This document shows, in pieces, positions 48,801-57,800 of a DNA stretch of 64,000 nt (positions are counted from its first letter, which is position 1; the number at the start of each line of letters is the position of its first letter). The notes beneath the pieces are model-generated. The model searched no databases. It saw only the letters and a list, made by a program, of their open reading frames with translations, and was not told where the DNA came from. The stretch comes from Siderastrea siderea (lineage: Eukaryota > Cnidaria > Anthozoa > Scleractinia > Rhizangiidae). Position numbers and translations under genes: made by a program. The DNA is taken from NCBI GenBank assembly GCA_964030785.1, contig OZ034968.1, forward strand, positions 28,234,186 through 28,298,185. The letters run 5' to 3'.

Positions 48801-50286
48801 CGTCACAACGTTTGCCTAGCTTTCTAAATTGGTGAAAATAATCCCCGGGGGGTGTGCTCATTATTGTGGGCTATACGGAGAGGCTTCGCCCGAAAGGGGT
48901 ACCTTTTTTTAGGCTCACATCACAGTCTACCAAAGGTAGGGAAAATTGTTATCTTAGTATATTAAAGATTCACCAAAATCTTTCTGCAATGTAAAAGACA
49001 TGGCAGCTTAATTTAAGTATGTTAAAGGGTGCCATATTTTGGCAAGATCGCAATTCGAAACAAACTGGAAAGCGTGGAGCCCTTAGTAACTGACCCAGGG
49101 CAACTGAAAGCCCAGGGGAAAACACGTCGACCACAGGATATTCTACTGTTTTGGCTTATCGTTTAGGTATATGCTCTAGGTATATGAAAGGGTAAAAATT
49201 AGTGTATTAAAGGGTAAGGGTTTGAGCCTCGGGCGGAACCTCTCTGTATAAAAGTTTATTGATTAATGTCCCCTCCCCTTACGGGAAATAATCCTGTCAC
49301 CGAAATTATCCTCGATCCTTTTCTGAATGCCACAAGCCCTCTGCATTGAACCAGTTGCCCTTAGGTATTTCTCAGTAACCGTTATGTGCTTGCCGTCGTT
49401 TTCTTGGCAATATTTTGCGACAAGTAAGAAAGCTTCTTTTTTGCTTGTGAAGACAAGCCCTCTACGTTTCCTTACACCATAAGACAACAATTTGAACATT
49501 TCAATAGTTGAATGCAATTGAAAATGAGATTTTGTTGTAAAGAATAATTGTAATAAGTTTGCATAAAAACATGGCGAAAAATGACGGAAGAACAAAACCA
49601 GCGAACCGTTGGGGATACTTAGTAACGGAATGTTGCGGGGTTACCCTGGGGTAAACTAGCATCCCATCTAGTGAGGAGTAGTAATTCTCTTAGTTGCCTA
49701 GTAGCTCCATAGCTATTTCCTATCTTTACCCAGAATATAATTTTTTAGCATCTTTGGATAGAATTTTCTTTTAGCTTTTTAAAAAACCTTTCAGAATTTG
49801 TAGTCTTTTCACCTTCTTATGAAATATTCTATGCATTTAGTGTATATTTTTTAGATTTAGGGCTTCTTTTAACCTGCGATCAGGCTCTATTTTTTTTGGA
49901 TACCAGCGTTCGAGCTGAATGGGCCACCCTGCTAAAATAAAGCTACCTACCTACCTTCTGCCTATCCACCTATCCGATCTTCTGTAGAAGGGTAGCTAAC
50001 GTTCGACTACAATTGTTTTCCTTTTTATATTTCTTTTCAGAACTCGCCACCGGCTTATGATGTATCTAAAATGACCACACCTACGGCATTTTTTTATGGT
50101 GGCAACGACTCGCTGTCCAATAAAACCGATGTCCGGGCTCTGATACCTGAAATATCTAACCTCAAATTTTATGAGTACATTCGTGAATATAACCATATAG
50201 ACTTCGTCTTTGGTATAGACGCCCCCAAAGTTCTGTTCCCCAGGATTATGAACGTCTTGCACAAAACTCTTACGACGGAACAGTGA
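27830..50286 (+). CDS. Acid lipase (gastric/lysosomal type), gene 1
   Basis: Seven exons: 27830-27943, 29392-29708, 30657-30900, 32034-32189, 46011-46082, 48243-48311, 50041-50286, all GT-AG and in phase, giving 405 residues. Residues 1 to about 22 form a signal peptide. The fold is an AB-hydrolase lipase: VEEYSVITEDNFIL, then the HG oxyanion segment (FLQHGLLADASNW), [19 protein letters not shown], and the nucleophile elbow GHSQG with Ser175. A CGEKYTEKVC pair has the nine-residue spacing of the gastric lipase disulfide. The last exon carries GGND with Asp347 and NH with His376, exactly 29 apart as in gastric lipase. It should hydrolyse triglycerides or sterol esters in a lysosome or gut lumen. 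The start was chosen at the Met before the signal peptide. Intron 4 is 13.8 kb and houses a GPCR pseudogene and a large transposon. Confidence 0.92.
28690..28925. repeat. G/C-homopolymer-bounded interspersed repeat
   Basis: A long G run near 28713-28726 and a C run near 28879-28897 bracket sequence with repeated TGCATGAAA/AAGGGAAA-like words. It looks like a foldback-type repeat in lipase intron 1; the ends are not certain. Confidence 0.4.
30940..31375. repeat. Interspersed repeat in lipase intron 3
   Basis: It begins near CAGTTACCCCAGGAGGGGG and contains CCTATATACGGGGACGTGCC, GTCCTGAACAG and TGTCCTAAAGAGGG-like units. It ends in a C-rich run followed by GGTCCAGTAAC. Short diverged internal repeats (GTCCTAAACAGGG-type) are visible. 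Noncoding. Confidence 0.45.
33256..34101 (+). pseudogene. Class A GPCR pseudogene, N-terminus to TM6
   Basis: It lies inside lipase intron 4, in the same orientation, with no introns. TM1 and TM2 are clear (LLLSLVASDLGVGLLSHPLF, with the TM2 Asp). The frame breaks near 33560 and again near 33625 (TTCGGGATTGTAG). TM3 follows, but the DRY-type motif has decayed to GINIF where a DRF/DRY would stand. TM4, TM5 and TM6 (CLAFLVCYLPHFCIWIV) continue in the third frame, then a TGA at about 34078. The inactivating changes are therefore two frameshifts, a lost DRY motif, a stop before TM7 and the transposon at 34102. Similar intronless rhodopsin-class receptors are numerous in cnidarians; the ligand cannot be told. 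Confidence 0.85.
34130..34665. repeat. Left subterminal TGTAAAT array
   Basis: About a dozen units combine CATGTAAAT with, further in, GGGGGCTGTCGAGATCCTGTAAATACCACGTAAATT-like monomers. Long minus-strand open frames here (34609-34217, 34652-34236) are by-products of the repeat and not genes. Confidence 0.9.
34681..36104. mobile_element. Nested module, copy 1, TAGTTCGCAGTTG ends
   Basis: It begins TAGTTCGCAGTTG and ends CAACTGCGAACTA, which are exact reverse complements. The right end forms a hairpin (AGTTCTCAGTTGC/GCAACTGCGAACT). The interior is AT-rich and has no ORF with a known domain. Its body is closely repeated at 37027-38322. Confidence 0.8.
36105..37015. repeat. 43-bp tandem satellite inside the transposon
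   Basis: About twenty units of roughly 43 bp, for example CTGTCGATATCCTGTAAATA followed by TCATGTAAATYGAAAAAGGGGGG. Higher-order repetition is visible, since the series containing ATACCGTGTAAACTAATAAAGG recurs three times. The unit is not a multiple of three, so the open minus-strand frames cycle through all three phases and mean nothing. Confidence 0.95.
37027..38322. mobile_element. Nested module, copy 2, TAGTTCGCAGTTG ends
   Basis: It has the same ends and closely similar interior as 34681-36104, with about 130 bp deleted overall and scattered differences. Both copies are preceded by AACGAGCGGATCCGTTCGGA and followed by the G-rich satellite. The block of satellite plus module therefore appears to have been duplicated as a unit. 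Confidence 0.8.
38323..38400. repeat. Short third block of the 43-bp satellite
   Basis: Two degenerate monomers (GGGGCTGTCAAGATCCTGCAAATACC and a copy) follow module copy 2, after which the satellite stops. Confidence 0.8.
38767..38889. repeat. Hairpin repeat, GAGTGTTTCATCAGG arms
   Basis: GAGAGTGTTTCATCAGGTAT CCAAACACC pairs with GGGTTTGGATATCCTGATGA AACACTCTTTCTC around a roughly 60-bp loop. It is a small MITE-like foldback within the large transposon. Confidence 0.85.
38890..40485. other. Interior of the large transposon without recognisable genes
   Basis: AT-rich. The open frames near 39143, 39278 and 39495 show no known transposase, helicase or protease motifs. Confidence 0.4.
40486..40600. 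repeat. Hairpin, TATCAACTTATGCAGCTGAT arms
   Basis: TATCAACTTATGCAGCTGAT AAAACAACAACCTGAA pairs with TTCAGGTTGTTTTGTTATCA GCTGCTTAAGTTGATA. Confidence 0.85.
40702..41640 (-). repeat. 248-bp tandem array carrying tRNA-like sequences
   Basis: Three and a half head-to-tail units of 247-248 bp start at TATATGTAGATCATC near 40701, 40949, 41197 and 41444. Each holds a minus-strand tRNA-like sequence, 40771-40843, 41019-41091 and 41267-41339, with the fourth cut at about 41554. It has a 7-bp acceptor stem (GGCTTGA/TCAAGCC), a D arm with GCTCAGTTGGTTAG and a T arm with GGGTTCGATTCCC. By position the anticodon is GGT (Thr), but base 33 is C instead of U and pair 31-39 is A-C, so a working tRNA is doubtful. 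The array is probably SINE-derived. Confidence 0.8.
41555..41622 (+). ncRNA. Inverted 5'-truncated tRNA-like copy at the array end
   Basis: It begins at TGTAGCTCAGTTGGTTAGGG and ends CCCGTTCAAGCC on the plus strand. It abuts the truncated fourth minus-strand copy, so the array ends in a head-to-head palindrome of tRNA-like sequence. The 5' acceptor strand is missing, so it is unlikely to be a functional tRNA. Confidence 0.6.
42230..42460. repeat. Degenerate 35-40 bp tandem repeat (GATGCCCCGTTTGCGTCAAT)
   Basis: About six diverged units of ATTTTATGATGCCCCGTTTG CGTCAATTTACAGAG; a few more (GAGCCTCGTACATGCCCTTT TACAGACATTTTAC) occur at 42840-42930. Each unit contains TTTACA, the reverse-oriented core of the element's subterminal repeat. 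Confidence 0.8.
43050..43550. repeat. Right subterminal ATTTACATG array
   Basis: More than a dozen copies of ATTTACA(TG), inverted relative to the left-end TGTAAAT copies, run up to the right terminal repeat. Confidence 0.9.
43578..43758 (+). pseudogene. Class A GPCR pseudogene, TM7 and C-tail (separated part)
   Basis: This is the continuation of the receptor at 33256-34101. It encodes TM7 with the NPxxY-like motif (SSLNPIIFCW) and a cytoplasmic tail ending at a stop at 43756-43758. If the 9.47-kb element and one CCT copy are ignored, the reading frame across the joint is the one used for TM4-TM6. This shows that one gene was split. Confidence 0.85.
44126..44900 (+). mobile_element. 5'-truncated non-LTR retrotransposon tail (CR1/L2-like)
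   Basis: Two frames joined by a frameshift near 44370 encode a typical C-terminus of a non-LTR reverse transcriptase: LLRVQKHAARIILGADFSTP...LFSKLQWIPV, then TFSYSATVLFNAL. After the stop comes a 3' tail with AATAAA and a (TATTG)n run at about 44867-44905. It lies in lipase intron 4, plus strand. No endonuclease or polymerase core remains. Confidence 0.75.
46205..46350. repeat. Foldback repeat in lipase intron 5
   Basis: GAGCAAAATATCGTGATTTG TC...GATCAATTATTTGCC pairs with GGCAAATAATTGATC...GACAAATCACGATATTTTGC, with arms of about 60 bp around a 16-bp loop (CGATGCCGAAGGCAGA). Confidence 0.9.
48840..49255. repeat. Interspersed repeat in lipase intron 6
   Basis: TATACGGAGAGGCTTCGCCCGA near 48875 pairs with TCGGGCGGAACCTCTCTGTATA near 49225. 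Between them lie ATATTAAAG/GTATTAAAGGG-like words. Probably a diverged foldback element. Confidence 0.55.
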
Positions 50287-50544
50287 AGTCACAATTCAAA
50301 ACCCATCGTTACTTGATAAAACCCTACTTCATGTCACATCACACCCGCCGGCTCCCCTCACATCTTTCTTTCCTTACGTAAACAGTCCAGAGCATTCCCA
50401 CTTTTGGAAATGTGCGAAACAATAGCGTGACGTCACAACATGGTGGCTTTGAAATATCACCGAGTAGATTCAACTGAAAGTTTTAATTTGCGTTTTTTCG
50501 AGCCTTCCCAGCCTGCTTTGCCCGTCTATTAGTAACACAACGAC

Positions 50545-50801
50545 AAAGAGGGCCAGAACGTCATGGTAGCCCACATATAGGCCAAGAACGTCATGCTAGC
50601 CCACATATAAGGCACTAATGTGAAGGTAGGTGAGTACAAGTGAAGGGAAGTGAGTACAAATGAAGGAAAGTGAGTACAAGTGAAGGAAAGTGTGTGTTAG
50701 TGGAGGTAGGTGCGTTAATCAGTTGGTGTATATATTCATATAGGATTGTAATGTTATTAGTGCCTTATATGTGGGCTATCATGACGTTCTTGCCACAAAG
50801 A
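50545..50801. mobile_element. MITE with 40-bp inverted ends and an internal 20-bp tandem repeat
   Basis: The left CAAGAACGTCATGCTAGCCC ACATATAAGGCACTAAT pairs with the right ATTAGTGCCTTATATGTGGG CTATCATGACGTTCTTG. The left end is partly duplicated in tandem. The interior holds about four copies of AGTGAAGGAAAGTGAGTACA. Confidence 0.85.
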
Positions 50802-51694
50802 GAGCATTGAAGAAGTGTTGTACAGGATATTGTGGAAAATGGCGGCGAAATGTGTGCTTAGGTGAGGTTTTACTTTCGATACTCACGTCAATTTTGCTTG
50901 TTTTCTCGAGCGCTTGTTCATCTTCAATTTACTATATCTCTCGTGAAAAGTTTTTTAGGCTTTGAAAAAATTCAGAGACATTCTATAGGTATTCTAGTTG
51001 TTTAGTGGGAAACCTGGCGATGGGCAGCGCTTTGTTTTGTGAATCAATTTGTGCGACCAAATGCCACCGAGTCTTTTCCTTCGTTTCAGGATGCATATCA
51101 GAGATCGTTGCAGGATATGTGTTGGACTGGTATATATTAATAAGAGAACATGTGAGGTTTCTTTGTTTGAGTCAGAGTCCAAGGCTGAATGGAGCGTCGA
51201 TATCCGAAAAGACTCGGCCGAAATCCAACCAGTCTAGATTTGCCAAGAGTTGCTAACGACAGAAGGAAACATATGAATCTTCTAGAGAGGCTTACTAATA
51301 CATGTTTGACTGAAGCAGCGTTCAGCCTTTTGTCTGGCAGGTTGCATAGCTGTAAAGAAGCTACAATATCAATTTCTTGACTAAAGGGTTGTATGGATCA
51401 AACTCCGTGATGCGAACCACACCATCTTGCAACAGTATCACGACAAGCTGGGCCCGGCGTTTCAAACAATAATCTAGCGGTGCAGATAATATTTTTATCC
51501 TTTATCGTGGGAAATTCGTTCACGACATTCTGAAAAACCTATCAAGGTCCAAACTTACCTAACATGTCACGAACGGCATTAAAACTACTTTGAGTCGCTC
51601 CGCAGACACAATCGGAACAATCACACCGGCCAAAGCCGCAAGAATCCAGAAAAAGATCAGATATGACCTTGATATGACCTTCAGTGTTATGCAT

Positions 51695-52434
51695 CAGTCA
51701 ATTCCAGCGGTGCCCATCCCCCCCGGGCATTAGTCGGGCATTTGCACTCGTTTTAATCCCGGGGGTGGGGCATTTGAAATTTTATCACTGCCCGGGGGTC
51801 GGGCATTTGCCTACCCCCGGGACGACCCCGGGGCATTTGACAAGGTGAGAAAAACGTTCCGGTGTAGTCAGTCTGAGGTCGTCCATGATCTTCCATTCCT
51901 TTGTTGCTGTTCGCTGATTGATTTCATCGTTTGTTGATTAAATATTCTATCAAGTGAAATTAATTCTACGTACTGTATGGATTTTTAAGCTACCCGAGAT
52001 GACCAGTTTAGTAAAAATATTTTATGTTTTTGGCCGTTTGTTAAATACACATCATGCACAGTTCTTCGAAATTATTTTTGTTGTGTATGTCAAAATCAAA
52101 TAAATGAACGTGTTATTGATATTAATAAAGTATCATTATTTTGAAAACAAATGAACAACGGAAGGGGAGACGCACAGGTATAAAATAACCGAAGCGCATT
52201 GATAATAATGATGAGTGACACTTTTTTCGTTATGATTTATTATTAAAATCTTGAGCAGTGTTGCTTTCTAGATGATCCCGGGGGTGGGGCATTTGCCTTC
52301 TATTTTGGTCCCACCCCGGGGCATTTGACGGACTTACTTGTCCCCACCCCCAGGAATTTGCCATTTTTAAAAAAAAATTGCTAATGCCCGGGGGTTGGCC
52401 CGGGGGGGGGGATGGGCACCGCTGGAATTGACTG
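51695..52434. mobile_element. GC-ended MITE, CAGTCAATTCCAGCGGTGCC termini
   Basis: CAGTCAATTCCAGCGGTGCC CATCCCCCC pairs with the right end GGCACCGCTGGAATTGACTG. The flanks ATGCAT and GTGCAT make an imperfect 6-bp duplication. Subterminal blocks are CCCGGGGGTGGGGCATTTG-type repeats in both orientations. The core is AT-rich and noncoding. Confidence 0.8.
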
Positions 52435-54826
52435 GTGCATTATGCTTTATTTTGTGTTACTATCTACCATCGGTTGAGAGCAAATCAATGAAGCTGTTTA
52501 AGACAGAGAAGTGAGCTGCGGAATATGGATCTGTAAAGCTGTTCATGAGTTAATAAAAAGATATAAGCTAATACTCTATTTACCGGTGTTAAATCACTTC
52601 ATTTGGCGGCAAATGTGTCCTATTATTTGTACTATTGCGCGACCACTGAAGCGAAATTCAAACGCTATTCGCAATTCATTCCTGGCTAAAGAATATCAAA
52701 TCCATCGTTCTCTTTTTGCACGCAACTTATCCAGGCCAGAAATAAACGTAAATAGATTCCCCTTCGCATAGTTTCCTTTTATTCATCTGAAACAGACGAC
52801 CCGATCTGTTACGAACCGCAGCCCGCTGCGCGACCAGAAGAAAAATAACTTAATAACCTTCATACAAGCGCTCATCGCAACTTATTCCTGGCGAAAATTA
52901 AAGATGTTCAAACCATGTTTCTGCAAGCAGTCAATCCCAGGCTGTAATAAACGTAGATATTGACTGTAAATATTGCTGGATTGTTCCATTCAAATCTGAG
53001 AACTTCGTCAACTATCACGAAATCTCATGAAAACAGGCCTCGCATCAGGTGACTCCAAAGTCGCGCTCTGATTGGATAATTGTTTGTTTTGGTCCGCCGG
53101 TCAGAACATTTCCAAAAGTGGAAATGCTCTGGAGTGGTAAAATTAATTCACATTCGATCCGACAAATTGGTAATTCAGGAGTGCATACCCCAATTTTTAT
53201 TGAAAATTTCTTTCGATGTTTTTAATCCTTTGTGTTTAATAAAATGTGATTGCTTGACTGCAATTATTACTTCTCTTGTCGTTGCATGGTTATGAAGTGC
53301 AGCCATAAAACGAGCGCGAAATGCGACCAATCAACGTAAAAAAAGGATTTGCTTGTCCCGTTCTAGTAGCAATGCGCAATGAGCAATCCAAACCCTGCGT
53401 TCGTTGACCTTCTATTATCAATCGCGCTTATAGAGGCTTCGTGCTCGCGAGTCCACGTTAAAAAGAAAGATACGGCAATGAACTGATTGCAGTATGCGTT
53501 TCGTCGTATTAAATCTAGGAGGGAGTTATAATCTGTCGAAAGCTTAATCGAATCCGTCTCTTGATTTTTTTCCGCTCGGATTCCGTTGAGGGCATGCAAG
53601 AGTCATTGTGGGTTTGACGTCACGATACCAGGTTCTGGTTATATCCCACCTTTGTACAACGACAATATATGGTCTATTCCAACAGCTAAGCTCAATTTAA
53701 TTTTGTGAAACCCGAAATGTGACCATTTGTAAAGGCATTTCAGGTTTGCGTAAAAGTTGGTGGAAACAAACTGTGATTTGATTGAAAAGATCGCGCGACC
53801 ACTCTTAGCAGTACCAACGATCATGCTTCTGATCTAAGATCGTCTTAGGTTATTAAACTCCACAAGGCAATGCTCTCTTCTTAGCCTATTACAGCCGTTT
53901 GCTCCCTTTGGGACAAAGTGCTACTCTTTCCACCGCGGAGCTCTCGTTATATTTGTGCCCAATTTCGAGCAGTGAATTGGGAAAAAGTAAAACTCATTTC
54001 CCCACGTTTTCTTCCTTTTTCTGTCAGTCTTACTACTTAACGAAATTCTGCGTCGAAAAGAGATCAATGACCTTTTTGTTTGTTTGTTTTCTTTTGTGTT
54101 TGTTCAAGGAGGGCAACACAAACAAGCCAGTGAACGATTTCTCCATGGCTTACGGGGTGGGAGTGGTGCGAGACTACAATTTTGTCCAGCGTTAGCAATT
54201 TCCAGGGTCTATTTAATTTGGTTTTATGGACTTAAACCACTCAAACGTTAAGCGTGTAACGCTGGGAAATGAATGTGCAAAGGAACAGTTCGAGTAAGAC
54301 TGCCTGAAACGAGTGATTTTGTATCATTGAGGAAATAACAGAAAAACAATAGTTCAAACGATTAACATTTTTAAAGCGATATATGAAGTACAGAGTAAAC
54401 AAAGTTGGGGGAAGGGGGCGAGGCTGGAGGGACAAGAAAAATCAGTATTTTACTAATCTTCTTGTATATTGATTCTCTCCCGGTCGGTTTTCCTGTACTT
54501 ACTTGCAACCTGATTCCTCGCAGCAGGAAAAGGCTGATCTTGTGTCTTTCCGGTATAAGGTGTCATCTTAGTGTATACGCAGTTCATAACATCCCTCGGG
54601 CATTTGGGGTCGAAATCTGTCAAGAAAGCAGCAGCTTTGCTCTTGAAGAGGTAAGAATTTGATCGATCTTTATCTTTCCCTTTCTGCAATCACTCTTTTG
54701 TTTTAAATTCACTATCTTTTCCAGGACTGAAATAGGCTAGTCGATTTTTATTTTCAGATTTCACCTGGCTTACGTTCAAAGGTTTTGGTGGATCGTCATT
54801 GCGTGTTTCAGTCCTGTTTGACAACA

Positions 54827-57800
54827 ATGGCTCTTTATACGACAAGCTTTTTACTTGTGGCCTTATTATTTTTGCCCCTGTTGGACTGTGCACCTTTGAA
54901 GCCGAAACTGGAGACGAAAGAGGATCCAGACCTTTATCGAAACGCGGTAACTACTTTTTCTCTGTCCTTTACCTGCTCTCTGTGACGCAATATATTCAAT
55001 TCTTGTTTATTGAAATGTGCGAAGTAAGAATGGAGTATGACCCTTCTGGAGCGACTTCCTCTTTTATTAAAACCTGTTAGATTCGGTATCACAAAATCGT
55101 CAATTTGCCTTCTTTTGTGATTTCTGCAACTTTAGTATGCCCTTTATAAAAATTTCTTGAATACAAACGTGACAAACGTTAGTTCTGATCTCACGTGGGG
55201 TGGGTGGGTGGAGGGGCTGGGATGTTTGGAAACTCGGGAGAATAGGAGGTGGAAAGTGGGAGAGGAGGAGGCGGAACCTGGATGAAATGGTATTTGCAAG
55301 ATGGCGAGTAGTGGGATTTAAAGAAAGAAAATTTAACGTTGCATTGTATTTGGCAATAGCAAAAGTAGTCTAAAAAAGGAGGGGAATCAAGAGAAAAGTT
55401 TACGGGAATCGGGAAGTTCAGTTCCTTTTCCCTCCTACCCCCTTGCGCTATCCCCCCGGCCCTCCCCATCCCCCCCCACCCACCCCTGAGACACGTAATT
55501 TGTGATTTGATCTAGCTTTTGAGTCTGTTGATGAAATCCTTAGATTTAATTAAGCGATGTATTTCCTGTGGGTTGTTTCCTCTTAAAATACGTATCACGA
55601 GTTACATTTTAAACAGACGAACACAATTTGACCATTTTGTTGGCAAGAAGGTGCTTTTTATTCAGTTCTTTTGGTTTCGTGAACAGACGGCTACTCTTGG
55701 ATTTTTAGTTAATAACTGAAATTCTTTGAATGACACAATCTCCTAAGTGACACAGCTTAAAGGCAAGAGAAGGAAAGGTCAATTCCTCAACTTTTTTCCT
55801 TAGAATTTTTTCCTAGTGGATTAGGTGACGTTCCAGACTAAAAGTGTTTGTAAATACTTGACGCCTCCAATAAACTATTTTTCAACGTGAAGATAAGAAT
55901 GACCTGAAGTCTTCCGTTTTCACTTGTAAATTTGTGATAAGAATCTAACGTGAAGTAGTATTGGAATACTCCATGTACTTCACATCACTTCACATGATGA
56001 TGATGATGATCTCGTGTTTTCATCTTGCAGCTGGAAAGATTAAGTTACCACAAGTTCAGGGCCAACTCTTATCCATTTTTTTAAAATTTATTTTGCTCTT
56101 CGATTTTATCACAGAGTGAGCTGATCCGTGACAGAGGTTACCCAGTTGAAGAGCATTACGTCACCACACAAGATGGCTTCATTCTTAACCTCCAGCGGAT
56201 CCCTCACGGACGAAAAACTGACAAGAGCAAATCACCCAAACCAGTTGTTTTCCTTCAGCATGGTCTGACCATGGATAGCACTAACTGGGTGTTAAACGGG
56301 CCCTCTAACAGCCTCGGTTACATCTTGGCTGACAGAGGCTTTGATGTCTGGCTTGGAAACATCCGGGGTAACTTTTACTCACAGAGGCACGTGAAACTGG
56401 ACCCTAGTCAAGATGAATTCTGGGATTGGAGGTAAGAAGGGTGTCGGATAGAGGGTGAATAACAAAAAAGGCAAAAAAACAAAACAAATACAATAGGAAT
56501 TAGCAGAGGCACATTCACGAGGTGACTCTTGGTCCACTGTTTGCGCCACCGTTTGCAGGTCGAATTGGAATCTGGGAATGTTGGTTTTGAGGAGATGGGA
56601 AAACCGTAGGCTCGATTACCAGCCGACCGGACTCGAGAGAGCGGCGGAAATCGAGCCTAGGAAAACCGGAGTAACCGAAGAAAAATCTCTCGGAGCAAGG
56701 ACGTGATCCAACAATAAACAATAGGGAACAAATAAAAATAAAAGACTGTGAGGGAGTTATTGGAAATCCCCACGTAAGTGCCAGAAGGAAGACTGGTTTT
56801 TTTGTTGTTGTCGAATCAGACACAAAGCCTTCAGCACTGGACAGGTTTCGTTTGCTCCAGGATATAACCTACGTTACATAACAACGTCTCTGTTGAATTT
56901 TGCGCGCAAAGCAGTTCAACGGAAATGCTACTTAAATATGTTGAAAGAACAAGTTGCATAATAAGTTTTTCACGAATTACTTCTCTTGGAGCAAACAATT
57001 TATATTAGATGTGAGGTCATCCATATGGAAAGATATTTTCCTTTCATGGCTGAAGAAACGTTATTCTCCTAATTAGCAATTCCAAGGGGTATATAACAAG
57101 TGCTCCTCTTACTGCCTTTAATCAATGGATGACACAACGATACGGTAGTAACTTCATCTTTTGATTCTTTTGATTTCATTTCCCATCATCGGAATAGCTC
57201 CGAGCATGTATTAAAGATTCCTTATTTAGGTTGTGTTCACGATATACCGTGATGTAGCTTTCGGCTCCACGCGCTTGCTACAATATGATATCTGAATTAC
57301 AATTCTTGTTTAGTAAACTTATTCATGCCATTCTACTCACTGTTATCCTGTACTTTTAGTTGGCAGGAGATGGCTGAATACGATCTTCCTGCCATGTTGA
57401 ATTATGCCCTGAACATCAGCGGGCAGCCTCAGCTGTTCTATGTGGGCCACTCCCAAGGGACATTGATCGGTTTCACTGGTTTTTCGTCCAATCCCCAGCT
57501 GGCTAGTAAAGTAAAGATGTTCTTCGCGTTGGCCCCAGTCTATACCGTTGGACATTGCTCTGAAATCATTCGCAGTTCTGCTTACGCCTTGTACCCAGTT
57601 CTGGTAAGTTAAGAAATAAGTAAATAGAAAGAAATGGAAGTATGATATAGATGGGCCTTTGCTGACTTTGCTGTAAGGGCTCATTCGACCTACATTTAAA
57701 TCGAAACCAGTCAATGAACAAAGCCAAGAATTTGTAATGCTATAAAAAATTAAAAAATAAACAACCTCGCCAAGTCTCAGATCTGTGTGGTATCCCGTTT

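Larger units (their letters stand above)
50387..53132. mobile_element. Possible 2.75-kb DNA transposon, CCAGAGCATT ends
   Basis: The left CCAGAGCATTCCCACTTTTG GAAATGT and the right end are reverse complements with one mismatch in 27 bp. AGT flanks both ends (50384-50386 and 53133-53135). It begins 100 bp after the first lipase stop codon. No transposase was recognised, and two smaller elements lie inside. Confidence 0.5.
50287..54826. other. Intergenic region between the two lipase genes
   Basis: No gene I can support. It is filled with terminal-inverted-repeat elements (50387-53132 and, nested, 50545-50801 and 51695-52434). The remainder from 53136 to 54826 must hold the promoter of the second lipase gene. 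Confidence 0.5.

Noticed and set aside
49263..49595. Minus-strand 110-codon ORF
   Set aside because: No recognisable domain, and it sits next to an interspersed repeat in a lipase intron.
53899..54195. Plus-strand ORF ending GNTNKPVNDFSMAYGVG... after an acceptor-like TTCAAG
   Set aside because: The last 27 codons look exon-like, but no upstream exon or family could be found.
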